The notes under the pieces were generated by a model. The model ran no database searches. It was not told the DNA's origin and saw only the letters and a list, made by a program, of their open reading frames with translations. Shown piece after piece: positions 42,770 through 52,298 of a stretch of 64,000 bases of DNA. The first letter of the stretch is position 1; the number at the start of each line of letters is the position of its first letter. This stretch comes from UBA6165 sp044233745. GTDB lineage: Bacteria > Bacteroidota > Bacteroidia > Flavobacteriales_D > Crocinitomicaceae. A program made the translations under genes and the position numbers. The stretch spans positions 1-64,000 of the forward strand of contig JBIIJN010000004.1 in assembly GCA_044233745.1 (NCBI GenBank), in the 5' to 3' direction.

Positions 42770-43042
42770 TTAGTGAATTTCTGCTGTAATTCCTCTGTCC
42801 AATAAGGCAGTGCACATGGGTTCAAGGGCTGACCATTCGCCATGTTTTACATCATATTTTCCTCTAAAGTGAATCAAATGAGCACATTGCTCGGCTTGAA
42901 TACGTTCGTGTTTACACACTTTTATCAGGGAATCAATCACAAAATCGAATGTGTTGACGTGATCGTTAAAAACAACCAAAGACTTCTCAGAAACTAAAAT
43001 ATCGAGGGTGTCTGTGGCTACTTGTTCTTGTGTTTTTGCCAT
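42770..43042 (-). CDS. clpS: ATP-dependent Clp protease adaptor ClpS
   Basis: ClpS delivers N-degron proteins to the ClpAP/ClpCP protease. The 90-residue protein has the family core LVVFNDHVNTFDFVIDSLIK and CKHERIQAEQCAHLIHFRGK; Asn-Asp in VFNDH and the His of the second segment line the N-degron pocket. It starts MAKTQEQVATD at 43042; ten extra residues in the longer frame are excluded by the promoter at 43060. The gene ends in the tRNA-Arg -33 region (42762-42770), so the two are closely spaced on the same strand. Confidence 0.92.
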   Translation of the reverse strand: MAKTQEQVATDTLDILVSEKSLVVFNDHVNTFDFVIDSLIKVCKHERIQAEQCAHLIHFRGKYDVKHGEWSALEPMCTALLDRGITAEIH

Positions 43043-43059
43043 GGCGAATAAATATGGTG

Positions 43060-43067
43060 CAAAATTA
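43060..43067 (-). promoter_or_regulatory. -7 promoter element TAATTTTG (clpS)
   Basis: Minus-strand TAATTTTG, 17 nt before the clpS start at 43042, and inside the extended frame to 43072. Confidence 0.55.
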
Positions 43068-43150
43068 GACATTCATAATCAATTGAAAAAATAAAACTTG
43101 TCAGCGAAATGTTAAAATATAGGAAAGCAAACATAGATGCTGCGTCCTCA

Positions 43151-43615
43151 TTAAAATTCTACTTCAGGATTTTTTGTGAGCACCTCCCAAGTGTGGTCTG
43201 CCAGTAGTTTCACCGTGGCCACAAAGGTAAGTTTTGCTCCCGACCTACCCCATTGTTCTGGCGCCACCATGGAGAGCAAATATGTACCTTGTTCGCGACA
43301 ATACAAATGATATACGTGAGCAATTAGGGGTTCAAAACGCATTTCAGCCATATATATGCGCTCAGAAATGGCTTTTCTCTCCTGAATTTTACTGGCTTGC
43401 TGGGCCAAAAGCTGCATTTGCTCATAAATCTGTCCCAATTGTTGGTCGGTTTGCTGATCCATAGCCGATAAAGCTCTGCCTTTCAGCTTACCTTGATCTT
43501 CGGGCTTCACCAAAGCACTGCCAACGTGATGCGGATACAACAAAGTATTCGGCGTTTCAGTAATTTTATCCGAATCAATGGGATTGATGAATTCTTTCTC
43601 TTTTTGCTCTGACAT
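43151..43615 (-). CDS. DUF2452 domain protein
   Basis: A 154-residue soluble protein. The features NPIDSDKITETPNTLLYPHH, then GALVK-like and LKGRALSAM, and later RFEPLIAHVYHLYCR and LLSMVAPEQWG fit the DUF2452 family (PF10504), whose function is not known. A predicted coiled-coil helix covers about 50-90. It starts 7 nt after the large T9SS gene on the same strand, so it may be the last gene of that unit; no functional link is obvious. Confidence 0.82.
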   Translation of the reverse strand: MSEQKEKEFINPIDSDKITETPNTLLYPHHVGSALVKPEDQGKLKGRALSAMDQQTDQQLGQIYEQMQLLAQQASKIQERKAISERIYMAEMRFEPLIAHVYHLYCREQGTYLLSMVAPEQWGRSGAKLTFVATVKLLADHTWEVLTKNPEVEF

Positions 43616-43622
43616 GATGTAT

Positions 43623-46600
43623 TTATTTCGCGCCCACCAAAACGTTTACATGACCACGCGTTGTTATTTCGGTGTCTTGTCCATCTCGGATGCGCAATAC
43701 ATAAACATAAGTGCCTTCCATAATGTTTTGAGAAACGCTGTGTTTTCCATCCCATCCTTCATTCGGATTGTTGGCGCGAAACATCACTTGACCCCAACGG
43801 TCTAGAATGGTAAGTTCATAGCTGTTGAAATCATAAAAATTCAAAACAGGCAAAAACACATTATTTATCCCATTGATAATGATAGTGTTGGGAATGTAAA
43901 TTAAAGGCTCGAGTAAGGCACAAGACAAATTGGATTTACTGGTCTCATCAAAACTATACATGTTGAAGCCCTCAACAGCTTCCACGTAGTAGCAATATTC
44001 GCCAGTGGTGTGACCAAATTCCTCTAAATTATCCAGATACGTCCGGGTATTGGGTGGCACAACAGCAATCGGATTGTAGTCCATGATGCCATTTACACTG
44101 CGAAAAATGCGATAAGCCACAATTGGTGCGGAAAACTGCTCATAAGGGGACCATTGTAGTGTAACACTCAATCGGGCTTGATCGGCTTGGGTTGTGAGGA
44201 AAATTGTTTTGCCGATATTGGTTGGAAAAGTTGGGTTGTTGCACGAGTCAATAGCCATAAATCGATAGCGCTCGCTGCGTTCATCGGCTTTGTGATTGGC
44301 ATCAATAAAAGTTTCGAAAAGATTGACAACCACGCGCTCTTCTAAATCTTCAAAACTCTGTTGCACCGGATTCCATTTTTGGAAAATCACTTTACCTTGT
44401 CCTGGCAAAAAGCTAGAATAATACAAAACCTGTACTTCAGAACCTTCAACACTTGCAGTGGCTAAGTAATGAATGTCTGGCGCTCCAGGAAGTTGATAGC
44501 TGATAAACAAACTTTGCGAAAAAGAAGTAAAACCACTTTCCGATACAGCCTCTACTGCAATTTGATAATTTACATCTGGCAGTATGGAGATTTGGGTGGA
44601 ATTAACGGTTGAAGTACCAGCCAAAATCCAATTTCCACCATCTGGGCGAATAAAAACGCGATACAATTGCACGCCTTGTGGCCAACCCAAATAAGGCGTC
44701 CAATTCAAATCAATGGTCTGCTCACAGATATTCACAACACCCGTCAGATACATCGTTGTATGAATGTCGGCCTTACCAGAAGTTTGATAGGTAGGCGGAA
44801 ATTGATCGGTAAAACATGAATCGAAAGCAGCCACGGTGAAAGACAAAGCCGAACTCAAATCCAAACCAGCAATGGCGTGTGAATTGTTGAAGCGCCCCCA
44901 AATCGTGTCTAAATCGACATAAAAACCGCCACCATCTTGGTCATAAACGATATATCCATAAGTATCTGGAGAAGGACTCACATTCCAAGTTATGATTAAA
45001 TCGCCCGTTACGGTATCAACCGAAACAGATTCAATGACCGGGATTGGCGGTGGTATTTGGTCTTCAAAATTATCGCCATCAATATTGGAATGACTGGTGC
45101 ATGAAGCGTTCTCTAAAACAATTCTGAAATTCAAAAAAGCTTCGCAAATCGTAATTTCATAGTTTAACTGTGAAAGACCGATGGGCACAGAGTCTATTAC
45201 AGTCCAAACACCAGCGGGGTATTCCATTTCAATGTAGGCGTATGAACCCCAAAGGTTGGGATTGCTCACATTGGGCCAATCTAGGAATGCATAACCCGTC
45301 CCCGGATTATTGACTTCCAAAAAGACTGTTGAAATGGTATCTGAACCGTTGGAAAACAGGCCACCACATCCTCCTGTAGCCAAGATATAGTAAGACAGCG
45401 AACTCAAATCAGCACCAGCTCCAACGTGGGTATAAGTGCTCGTGTTGATATTGGGAATAGACGCAATCAAGCCATTTTGAAGGGTTCTGATTTCGTATTG
45501 TACAAATCCTCCAGAAGGGTCAACAGATGGTGTCCAGTTGAGGGTAACATCGCCGTTGGGTAAAACATCAATACAGGTCAATTCGGGCACAGAAGGCAAG
45601 GCAGAGTTCACAACATTAATAACAACCGTAACATATTGAACTGCTGGTATTTGACACAAATCATCTTGCACGCGAAACACAAAATTGTAGGGCACACTGT
45701 TTTGCACTTGACCTGTGGCTCCAACTAAGTGATTACACGCCGTTTGCCAAGAAAAATCTACCGCTGCGCTTGGACTACCTGAGGCGGGCACGTTGGTATT
45801 CAAAGTGGCGCATGGCGGATTTGCGCAACCCGAACCAGCATTCGTTATTACTTGAGCAAATTGAGCTCCAGAAGCGTAAATAAATGTGCTTTGAGGCGCA
45901 CCATTGTGCAAAACACCCAAATCTTGTGCAATGAGATTAAAATTCACCAAATCACCAGCCATAACGGTGGTTTCAAAGCTCGTGTTGCCATTAAATGGTG
46001 GTGTAACAACAGGCGGATTATTGGCAACCAGACAATTTTCTACGGCAACTTGAAATTCGAGTTGATTTTCAGAAATGAGAACGCCACTGCGATAAGCACG
46101 CACATTGAGCATAATCACGTAATTGCCGGCCATGGTAGAGTTAAAAGTGAGTGTTCCATTGGAAGCATTCAACACCGCTGGTACACTTCCTGGACTAATG
46201 AACGCTGATGGTGTTGGTGAATCTACCGAAAAACCGCTCACAAAATTAATGTTCACTGGGTCGCTTGGCGGATTGTAGCTTGTAATGATTTGATCCAAGG
46301 GTTCGCCTAAGGCAAAGACCAATGAATCTAAATCGGGGTCGTACACATTAGGATTAAACGAATACGGTACTCCCGCACAAGCAACCACATAAGGCGGTTC
46401 ATAAAAACGGGGCGATGAATCGTTGCACGTGCCATTGGCGCCCGAATTGAACATTTTGGCGACTATTGTGATTCCTGTGGTACCTGGATTTTGGAGGTTG
46501 GTGATGTTTGCCGAACGGAAAAAACTGGTAAAAGTAAAAACCCAGCCCGCAGCACCAGGATTTCCGGGCAACACAATAGGATTGGAGCGATACAAAACCC

Positions 46601-46964
46601 GTTCTACCGCACCTGTTCCGTTGCCACCATTACTACCCGATCCACATGCGAAAGGAACAGGACTGCCTGCCACCTGCTCACAATAAGGAGACATATCTAC
46701 ACGAGAAATAAAATTCACAGGAATTTGAGTGACGCTTGGATGGTTCCAAACACTTATATTTTCTGAGCCAATTGTAACATCAAATCCGTTGCAATCGCGG
46801 TATAAAATGAGGTCAAAAATGTAAGCACCATTGCCTTGACATGTCCATGAAAGCTCACCTCCAAGGATATGCGTTGCGAAAGATTGACTGGGTCTCAAGA
46901 TGGAGAACAGAATCAAAATTCCAGCACCGATGAAAGGCTTCAATAAAACAAATGGATTTTGCAT
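43623..46964 (-). CDS. Large T9SS type B protein with Ig/FN3 modules
   Basis: A 1113-residue surface protein. The start at 46964 gives signal peptide MQNPFVLLKPFIGAGILILF; the longer frame to 47060 is not needed. The mature N-terminus THILGGELSWTCQGNGAY and LYRDCNGFDVT is a common opening in Bacteroidota gliding-associated proteins. Middle parts contain FN3-like modules (for example PDINVTWNP-type blocks near 470 and 640-860). The last 90 residues, from YIPNTIIINGINNVF to the end, are the type B sorting domain with LTILDRWGQVMF and GWDGKHS. It is likely displayed on the cell surface and might contribute to gliding or adhesion. Confidence 0.85.
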   Translation of the reverse strand: MQNPFVLLKPFIGAGILILFSILRPSQSFATHILGGELSWTCQGNGAYIFDLILYRDCNGFDVTIGSENISVWNHPSVTQIPVNFISRVDMSPYCEQVAGSPVPFACGSGSNGGNGTGAVERVLYRSNPIVLPGNPGAAGWVFTFTSFFRSANITNLQNPGTTGITIVAKMFNSGANGTCNDSSPRFYEPPYVVACAGVPYSFNPNVYDPDLDSLVFALGEPLDQIITSYNPPSDPVNINFVSGFSVDSPTPSAFISPGSVPAVLNASNGTLTFNSTMAGNYVIMLNVRAYRSGVLISENQLEFQVAVENCLVANNPPVVTPPFNGNTSFETTVMAGDLVNFNLIAQDLGVLHNGAPQSTFIYASGAQFAQVITNAGSGCANPPCATLNTNVPASGSPSAAVDFSWQTACNHLVGATGQVQNSVPYNFVFRVQDDLCQIPAVQYVTVVINVVNSALPSVPELTCIDVLPNGDVTLNWTPSVDPSGGFVQYEIRTLQNGLIASIPNINTSTYTHVGAGADLSSLSYYILATGGCGGLFSNGSDTISTVFLEVNNPGTGYAFLDWPNVSNPNLWGSYAYIEMEYPAGVWTVIDSVPIGLSQLNYEITICEAFLNFRIVLENASCTSHSNIDGDNFEDQIPPPIPVIESVSVDTVTGDLIITWNVSPSPDTYGYIVYDQDGGGFYVDLDTIWGRFNNSHAIAGLDLSSALSFTVAAFDSCFTDQFPPTYQTSGKADIHTTMYLTGVVNICEQTIDLNWTPYLGWPQGVQLYRVFIRPDGGNWILAGTSTVNSTQISILPDVNYQIAVEAVSESGFTSFSQSLFISYQLPGAPDIHYLATASVEGSEVQVLYYSSFLPGQGKVIFQKWNPVQQSFEDLEERVVVNLFETFIDANHKADERSERYRFMAIDSCNNPTFPTNIGKTIFLTTQADQARLSVTLQWSPYEQFSAPIVAYRIFRSVNGIMDYNPIAVVPPNTRTYLDNLEEFGHTTGEYCYYVEAVEGFNMYSFDETSKSNLSCALLEPLIYIPNTIIINGINNVFLPVLNFYDFNSYELTILDRWGQVMFRANNPNEGWDGKHSVSQNIMEGTYVYVLRIRDGQDTEITTRGHVNVLVGAK

Positions 46965-46990
46965 ACTTAAAGGAAACGTAAAAAGCAGCT

Positions 46991-48481
46991 TTATGTTGCT
47001 TGTAACGCTGTATTTTTTTCTCGAGAAGACTTTGAAATTAAGAGCAGTCCGAGAAAGCACAGCACACCGTTGATACCGAGCATTTCATATCCGAATTCAT
47101 AGCCATTGAACCAGGCTTTATCGTGCATTTTCACATAGTATAAAGCTGTAGGAACGAGCACACAAACGAGCCACGACCAATTGTCTAGAATTTGCCTTTT
47201 GGTCAATATCCCAAAGAAAAACAAGCCAAGCAAGGGACCGTAGGTAAAACTGGCAACCAAAAACACTGTTGATATTACGTTTTGTTCTTTTATCAAATTG
47301 GCAATAATTATGGTCACAAAAACTGCAAAAGTGACCAATATATGTACCGTTTTTCTGGTTTTCTCTGCATGGACACCTTGTTTTTTATCGATTTTCAGAA
47401 TATCGAAACACACAGATGTGGTGAGCGCTGTGATGGCCGAATCTGCACTGGAATAAGCCGCAGCAATGAGCCCGACAATAAACAAGACGCCAAAAGTAAC
47501 CCCCAACTCACCACTTAAGGCCACCATGGGAAACATACGATCGTCGCGAACAGATGCATCCATGGCGTTGTAGGCCATTTCCAATTCGGCATTTTGACCC
47601 AAATAAGCAAAGAGATATGCACCCATAAGGAGAAAAATCAGGTTTACTACCACGAGGACCAGTGAAAGCGAAATCATATTTTTTTTGGCGTCGTTGATGT
47701 TGCGACAGGTCAAATTTTTCTGCATCATATCTTGGTCCAAACCTGTCATAGCAATAGTAACAAACATGCCGCCAAAGAAATGTTTCCACCAATAATTGTT
47801 CACATTAGGGTCATCCAAAACCCACCAATTTGAAAAGCGCAATTGTTCGAAAACGGCACCATTGTCCATACCCTCATGAGTTGACAGCAAAACAATACCT
47901 AAAATAAGTGCCAGAAGCATAAACACAGTTTGAATCGTATCTGTCCAAATTATCGTTTTGATACCACCACGATGCGTATAAACCCAAATCAAAATGAGCG
48001 TGATGGCAACAGTGCTCCAAAAAGGCATTCCCCATGCCTCAAACACAAAATGATGCAATACATCAGCAACTAAAAACAAACGCAAGGCAGAACCCACAAG
48101 GCGCGAAGCAAGAAAAAACAAAGTTCCTGTGAGGTGTGTATTTGGACCAAATCGCTCCCCTAAATAAACATAAATAGACGTTAGATTTCTTTTGTAATAA
48201 AGCGGCATAAGCACAAAAGCAACCACAATGTATCCGAGCAAATAACCCAAAACCATCTGCATATAACTAAAACCAGAGCCAGAAACCCAACCAGGCACGG
48301 ATATGAAAGTTACGCCACTCAATGAGGCACCAATCATTCCAAACGCCACTACATACCATTGCGCATTTCTATTTCCTGTGAAAAAAGCGGTATTATCTCC
48401 TTTGCCATGTGTTAAATAAGACACACCAATAAGCATAAGAAAATAAGCCATGAGAACACTAACAATGAGGATGGGCGACAT
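46991..48481 (-). CDS. Sodium:solute symporter (SSS family)
   Basis: A 496-residue membrane protein with about 13 transmembrane helices. Family markers: FFTGNRNAQWYVVAFGMIGASLSG near the N-terminus, the WLPVNISA-like region replaced by GLDQDMMQKNLTCR in the middle, and AAYSSADSAITALTTS near residue 345 (Na+ site). These carriers move sugars, amino acids or anions with sodium. The substrate cannot be told from the sequence. The start at 48481 is supported by the promoter at 48497; the frame extends to 48529 but spans the promoter. Confidence 0.9.
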   Translation of the reverse strand: MSPILIVSVLMAYFLMLIGVSYLTHGKGDNTAFFTGNRNAQWYVVAFGMIGASLSGVTFISVPGWVSGSGFSYMQMVLGYLLGYIVVAFVLMPLYYKRNLTSIYVYLGERFGPNTHLTGTLFFLASRLVGSALRLFLVADVLHHFVFEAWGMPFWSTVAITLILIWVYTHRGGIKTIIWTDTIQTVFMLLALILGIVLLSTHEGMDNGAVFEQLRFSNWWVLDDPNVNNYWWKHFFGGMFVTIAMTGLDQDMMQKNLTCRNINDAKKNMISLSLVLVVVNLIFLLMGAYLFAYLGQNAELEMAYNAMDASVRDDRMFPMVALSGELGVTFGVLFIVGLIAAAYSSADSAITALTTSVCFDILKIDKKQGVHAEKTRKTVHILVTFAVFVTIIIANLIKEQNVISTVFLVASFTYGPLLGLFFFGILTKRQILDNWSWLVCVLVPTALYYVKMHDKAWFNGYEFGYEMLGINGVLCFLGLLLISKSSREKNTALQAT

Positions 48482-48496
48482 GATACGAAATTTTAG

Positions 48497-48504
48497 CAAA
48501 AATA
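48497..48504 (-). promoter_or_regulatory. -7 promoter element TATTTTTG (symporter)
   Basis: Minus-strand TATTTTTG, 15 nt before the symporter start at 48481 and inside its longer frame. Confidence 0.55.
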
Positions 48505-48624
48505 ATGCAGTATGGGTCAGTACGCACAAACAAATTCAGGAATATTCCATGTTCATTTGTTAGCAAAGTAGCTTTCAGTCTGATTTTGGAAAATTTATAT
48601 TCTTTTTGAGTCGGCAACACTATA

Positions 48625-48891
48625 AACCTGAGTTCGATTAATATTTCAAGGCTCAGATTTCATTTTAACCAGCTGATTTAGGCGTGTTTACGAAGGCTTA
48701 GCGGGCTAAGTCGAGTAAATACAACGACAATCAGATGAGTTAAAATGAAAAGCTAATTTCTAATTCCGCTTCTAAACAGCCATCTTCTGCCTAAATCTCA
48801 CTCAACATAATTCATTATGCCTCGTTCGATTTAGTTGAATCTGACTATTTACAAGCGGTCTGAGCCCGAAATATCAATCGAACTCAGGTTA
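48625..48891. repeat. Non-coding element with terminal inverted repeats
   Basis: About 265 bp without coding. Left end 48625-48657 and right end 48859-48891 are inverted repeats sharing ACCTGAGTTCGATT, then ATATTTC and GGCTCAGA (about 29 of 33 matched). Inside are a second inverted pair, CATTTTAAC (from 48662) with GTTAAAATG (ending about 48749), and a small palindrome CATAATTCATTATG near 48807. This nested structure resembles a MITE or a large folded RNA. It lies between divergent genes; the right end is 50 nt from the TonB receptor start. Confidence 0.65.
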
Positions 48892-48927
48892 TAAACCCAT
48901 CATTCTCGTTAGTTGTTTACTTTTATA

Positions 48928-48935
48928 TACTTTTG
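48928..48935 (+). promoter_or_regulatory. -7 promoter element TACTTTTG
   Basis: TACTTTTG ends 5 nt before ATG 48941 of the TonB receptor, another nearly leaderless layout. Confidence 0.6.
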
Positions 48936-48940
48936 CACGC

Positions 48941-51583
48941 ATGTTTTTCAAACAAATTACCACAGCTCTGTTCATTGTCTTCATGACCGTTTCTGCTTTT
49001 GCTCAAGCACCAGCGCGTGTGAGCGGTCGTGTTGTTGACTCAGACAACTTGGCAATTCCAGGCTTGTTGGTAGAAACAACGGATGGTGAATTCAAAACCA
49101 AAACAAACAACAATGGCTTTTTCTTACTAGAATTGGAAGCCAACAGAAATTTGGTGGTTCTTATTAAGTATCAAGGTGAATCTAAACGGTTTCCTGTGAA
49201 CTTAAAAAACGATGAAACCCGCGATTTGGGAACGATACAATTAGATGCCGTTTATCAAACTGGAGATGTCGAAATCGTACAAAATCGCTCAGAAGACATT
49301 ACCTTCAGTCACATGCCACCATTGGATATTCAAAACTTGGCCTTACCGGGTGGTGTTCCTCAAGTTTTGGCCTACATTACGCCAGCAACATCCAACAACG
49401 AGCTTTCCACCAATTACAATGTGCGTGGCGGGAATTATGATGAAAACCTAATCTACATCAACGGATTTGAGATATATCGACCATTTTTAACTCGTGCAGG
49501 TCAACAAGAAGGCATGAGTTTCATTCACTCGGCTTTGGTTGAAAACATCAGTTTTTCAGCAGGTGGTTTTGATGCCCGCTACAACGACCGATTGAGCTCG
49601 GTTTTAGACATTCAATACAAAGCACCCGACACGCTGCGAGCCTCATTGGTTGCAGGTCTTTTGGGCATAGAAACACATGTTGAGCAAAAAATTAATCGCT
49701 TTTCATATCTGGTGGGTGCGCGCTATCGATCGAATGGATACTTGTTGAATACCCTACCGGCTCAAGGCGAATACAATCCTGTTTTTTGGGACTTTCAGTT
49801 CATGGCCAGTTATGCGCTCAGCGAAAAATTGAAATGGAATTTTTTGGGACACTATTCCTACAATGCATTCAATTTTGTGCCTAGAACAAGAGAAACAACC
49901 TTCGGCACCTTCAATCAAGCTTTGAGCTTCAGGGTGTTTTTTCAAGGACAAGAACGTTCGGTATTCAACTCCTTAACAGGCGGAACATCATTGGTTTTCA
50001 GGCCCAATAAAGACACTGAATACGCTTGGTATGTCACATTTTTCAACTCCAATGAACAAGAGCGCTTCGATGTGTTGGGACAATATTTCCTCAACGAATT
50101 GGAAAACGACCCTTCTCAAGAAACCTTTGGTGATTCTATTAACTCACTAGGAGTAGGTTCATTTTTAAATCATTCGAGAAATATCCTGAATGCCAAAATT
50201 TTGAACATTTACCACACGGCCAACAAGGAATTCAAAACCCTTGAGAAATTTGAAGACAGTGGCAAGCGCACCATCAACAGAAACTTGCGTTGGGGAGCTA
50301 ATTTTCAGCGCGATTTGTTTACCGACAACATAAGCGAATGGGTAATGATTGATAGTGCTGGTTTTGTGAGTCCCAACAATCCTGGAGGGGATTTGCTTTT
50401 AAGGGATGTGATAAAAGCGCGCCACAGGGTGGAAAACATCAAAGTTTCTGCCCACGCATCATTTACTCAAACGTGGAGTTTTTCAAAATCAGATTATCCC
50501 GTTAAGTTAAAAAACCGAGAAAAAAATGCTACTGAAAAACATATATACGACACCATCCGGGTATCCAAATCTAAGCTTTCCATAAATATAGGTGGACGTG
50601 CGACATACACTGCGTCAAACGAAGAATTCTTCTTTACACCGCGTGCATCAATCTCTTTTGTGCCCCGATTATATTACCTGAAGGATGGAGCCATTTACAG
50701 AAGAAATATTCGTCTCAGACTTTCGACAGGTTTATATTATCAACCACCGCTGTACCGCGATATGCGTCAATATTTTGGCACATTAAACACCGAAGTTTTG
50801 GCACAAAAATCCTTTCATATTGTGGCTGGTGGCGATGTGTATTTCCACATGTTCGACCGCGAACAACCGTTCAAATTTAGCGCTGAAACCTATTACAAAT
50901 ACCTTTGGGATGTGAATCCATATAAGCTATCAGACATTCGCTTGCGCTATTTTGGTAACAACGATGCAACTGCTTATGCCTATGGTATAGACCTGAATAT
51001 GCATGGACAATTCATTGAAGGCATCGAGTCGTTCTTTAAAATTGGTTTGATGCGCACGAGAGAAGATTTGCTCTACGACGATTATTATGATTATTACAAT
51101 TCTGATGGTGAGGTGATTATTCCTGGTTATACTTTCAACAGTACGCCCGTGGATAGCGTTCTACAATCACCTGGTTTTATACCACGCCCTACCGATCAAT
51201 TGCTGAATATTGGGGTTCTATTCCAAGATAGAATGCCTCGTTTTGAGCAATTATCTGTTCAGTTGAGCTTGTTTTTTGGATCGCGTTTGCCCTATGGACC
51301 TCCAGGAGAAAATCGCTATGCAGATACTTTACGTCAAAGAGCCTATTACCGAGTAGATGTTGGTATCAGCTATGACTTTTTCTATGGCAAAACCAAAGAA
51401 CAGCGCAAAGGCATCTGGAAACATATGAGTGATTGCCGTTTGAGTATCGAAACTTTCAACATGCTCGGAATCAACAATGTGCTCAACCAAACTTGGGTTC
51501 AAGACACTGAAGGCCGTCAGTATGCCATTCCCAACTATTTGACCCAGCGACTGTTCAATCTCAAACTGATAGTCAGGATTTAG
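48941..51583 (+). CDS. TonB-dependent outer-membrane receptor
   Basis: An 880-residue receptor. Signal peptide MFFKQITTALFIVFMTVSAF (cleavage near FAQ). Residues about 25-105 form a carboxypeptidase-like regulatory domain (RVSGRVVDSDNLAIPGLLVE). The plug includes PGGVPQVLAYITPATSNNEL and YNVRGGNYDENLIYINGFE, followed by the barrel and a C-terminal strand ending KLIVRI. The plug's GGNYDENL segment is common to SusC-unrelated TonB receptors of Bacteroidota. No SusD partner is adjacent, so glycan uptake through SusCD is unlikely; the substrate is unknown. Confidence 0.88.
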   Translation: MFFKQITTALFIVFMTVSAFAQAPARVSGRVVDSDNLAIPGLLVETTDGEFKTKTNNNGFFLLELEANRNLVVLIKYQGESKRFPVNLKNDETRDLGTIQLDAVYQTGDVEIVQNRSEDITFSHMPPLDIQNLALPGGVPQVLAYITPATSNNELSTNYNVRGGNYDENLIYINGFEIYRPFLTRAGQQEGMSFIHSALVENISFSAGGFDARYNDRLSSVLDIQYKAPDTLRASLVAGLLGIETHVEQKINRFSYLVGARYRSNGYLLNTLPAQGEYNPVFWDFQFMASYALSEKLKWNFLGHYSYNAFNFVPRTRETTFGTFNQALSFRVFFQGQERSVFNSLTGGTSLVFRPNKDTEYAWYVTFFNSNEQERFDVLGQYFLNELENDPSQETFGDSINSLGVGSFLNHSRNILNAKILNIYHTANKEFKTLEKFEDSGKRTINRNLRWGANFQRDLFTDNISEWVMIDSAGFVSPNNPGGDLLLRDVIKARHRVENIKVSAHASFTQTWSFSKSDYPVKLKNREKNATEKHIYDTIRVSKSKLSINIGGRATYTASNEEFFFTPRASISFVPRLYYLKDGAIYRRNIRLRLSTGLYYQPPLYRDMRQYFGTLNTEVLAQKSFHIVAGGDVYFHMFDREQPFKFSAETYYKYLWDVNPYKLSDIRLRYFGNNDATAYAYGIDLNMHGQFIEGIESFFKIGLMRTREDLLYDDYYDYYNSDGEVIIPGYTFNSTPVDSVLQSPGFIPRPTDQLLNIGVLFQDRMPRFEQLSVQLSLFFGSRLPYGPPGENRYADTLRQRAYYRVDVGISYDFFYGKTKEQRKGIWKHMSDCRLSIETFNMLGINNVLNQTWVQDTEGRQYAIPNYLTQRLFNLKLIVRI

Positions 51584-51737
51584 ATGATTTTACGTGTTCT
51601 GAAATTTCTTGCTCAATAGTTGTTTTGCTTCATGACTATGCTTTTGGCCTTTGCCCAAAGCGCTCGTGTGCATTCTCATCAAGATTTCCAAAAAAGAATT
51701 TGGCTAAATTTGGCTAACGCCAACCTAGGAATCCTAT

Positions 51738-51769
51738 CACTTGCCGAGGGATTAATCCCTCGGCAAGTG
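51738..51769. repeat. Perfect 32-bp palindrome
   Basis: CACTTGCCGAGGGATT followed directly by its exact reverse complement, with no spacer. Sixteen nt after it begins GGGCTTTAGCCC (51785-51796), a second short palindrome. Neither is followed by a T-tract on the plus strand, so this is more like a REP-type element than a terminator. Confidence 0.85.
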
Positions 51770-51924
51770 AAGATATCAAACAATGGGGCTTTAGCCCAAT
51801 TTTATTGATTTACAAACTTATCGCTATGCTTCTAAACTAGCTTGATGTAGAAAGATTATAGTTTACAACCACGAAAAAGAAAAAAGTAATTTTTCTCAAC
51901 TGATTTTTTTCATCAACATTTCTC

Positions 51925-51932
51925 TATATTTG
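51925..51932 (+). promoter_or_regulatory. -7 promoter element TATATTTG (tRNA-Ala)
   Basis: TATATTTG lies 12 nt before the tRNA-Ala 5' end, the right place for its promoter. Confidence 0.6.
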
Positions 51933-51944
51933 CACCCACATCAC

Positions 51945-52018
51945 GGGGATGTAGCTCAGTTGGCTAGAGCGCTTGACTGGCAGTCAAGAGGTCGTCGGTT
52001 CGAGCCCGATCTTCTCCA
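51945..52018 (+). tRNA. tRNA-Ala (anticodon GGC)
   Basis: A 74-nt cloverleaf: acceptor GGGGATG / CTTCTCC, D-arm GCTC/GAGC, anticodon stem CTTGA/TCAAG with loop CTGGCAG (anticodon GGC), T-arm GTCGG/CCGAT with TTCGAGC. The alanine identity pair G3-U70 is present. Acceptor pair 6-67 is T-T, a mismatch; CATCTCC would pair perfectly, so base 67 looks changed from A to T. CCA is not encoded. The 3' end is repeated twice more downstream. Confidence 0.93.
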
Positions 52019-52032
52019 CAAGTTATAATTAG

Positions 52033-52062
52033 AAAGGATTGATTTTCGTCTGTCCTTTTTTT
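52033..52062 (+). terminator. tRNA-Ala terminator, repeat copy 1
   Basis: AAAGGATTGA / TCTGTCCTTT stem with one mismatch and one G-U pair, then T7. The equivalent hairpin recurs in repeat copy 2 (52168-52197) with a better stem. Confidence 0.7.
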
Positions 52063-52167
52063 ATTGAGTTAATATAATCTCGGGTACCGATCGATTTTTT
52101 CAAGGGAGGCACGACTGCTAGAAAAAACGCATGGGTAAGCCCGATCTTCTCCACAAATTATAATTAG

Positions 52168-52197
52168 AAAGGATAGATTTTCGTCTGTCCTTTTTTT
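52168..52197 (+). terminator. Terminator, repeat copy 2
   Basis: AAAGGATAGA / TCTGTCCTTT stem (one G-U pair), loop TTTTCG, then T7. Confidence 0.65.
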
Positions 52198-52298
52198 ATT
52201 GAGTTAATACAATCTCGGGTACCGAACGATTTTTTCAAGGAAGGCACGACCGCTAGAAAAAACGCATCAGTAAGCCCGGTCTTCTCGACAAGTTATAA

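Larger units (their letters stand above)
51584..51944. other. Intergenic stretch with palindromes
   Basis: No convincing gene. It holds the 32-bp palindrome at 51738-51769, a GGGCTTTAGCCC hairpin at 51785-51796 and the tRNA-Ala promoter at 51925. A 62-codon frame (51620-51808) crosses the palindromes and is not credible. Confidence 0.7.

Noticed and set aside
51620..51808. Frame of 62 codons after the TonB receptor
   Set aside because: It runs through a perfect 32-bp palindrome and a second hairpin, and has no family or signal worth keeping.
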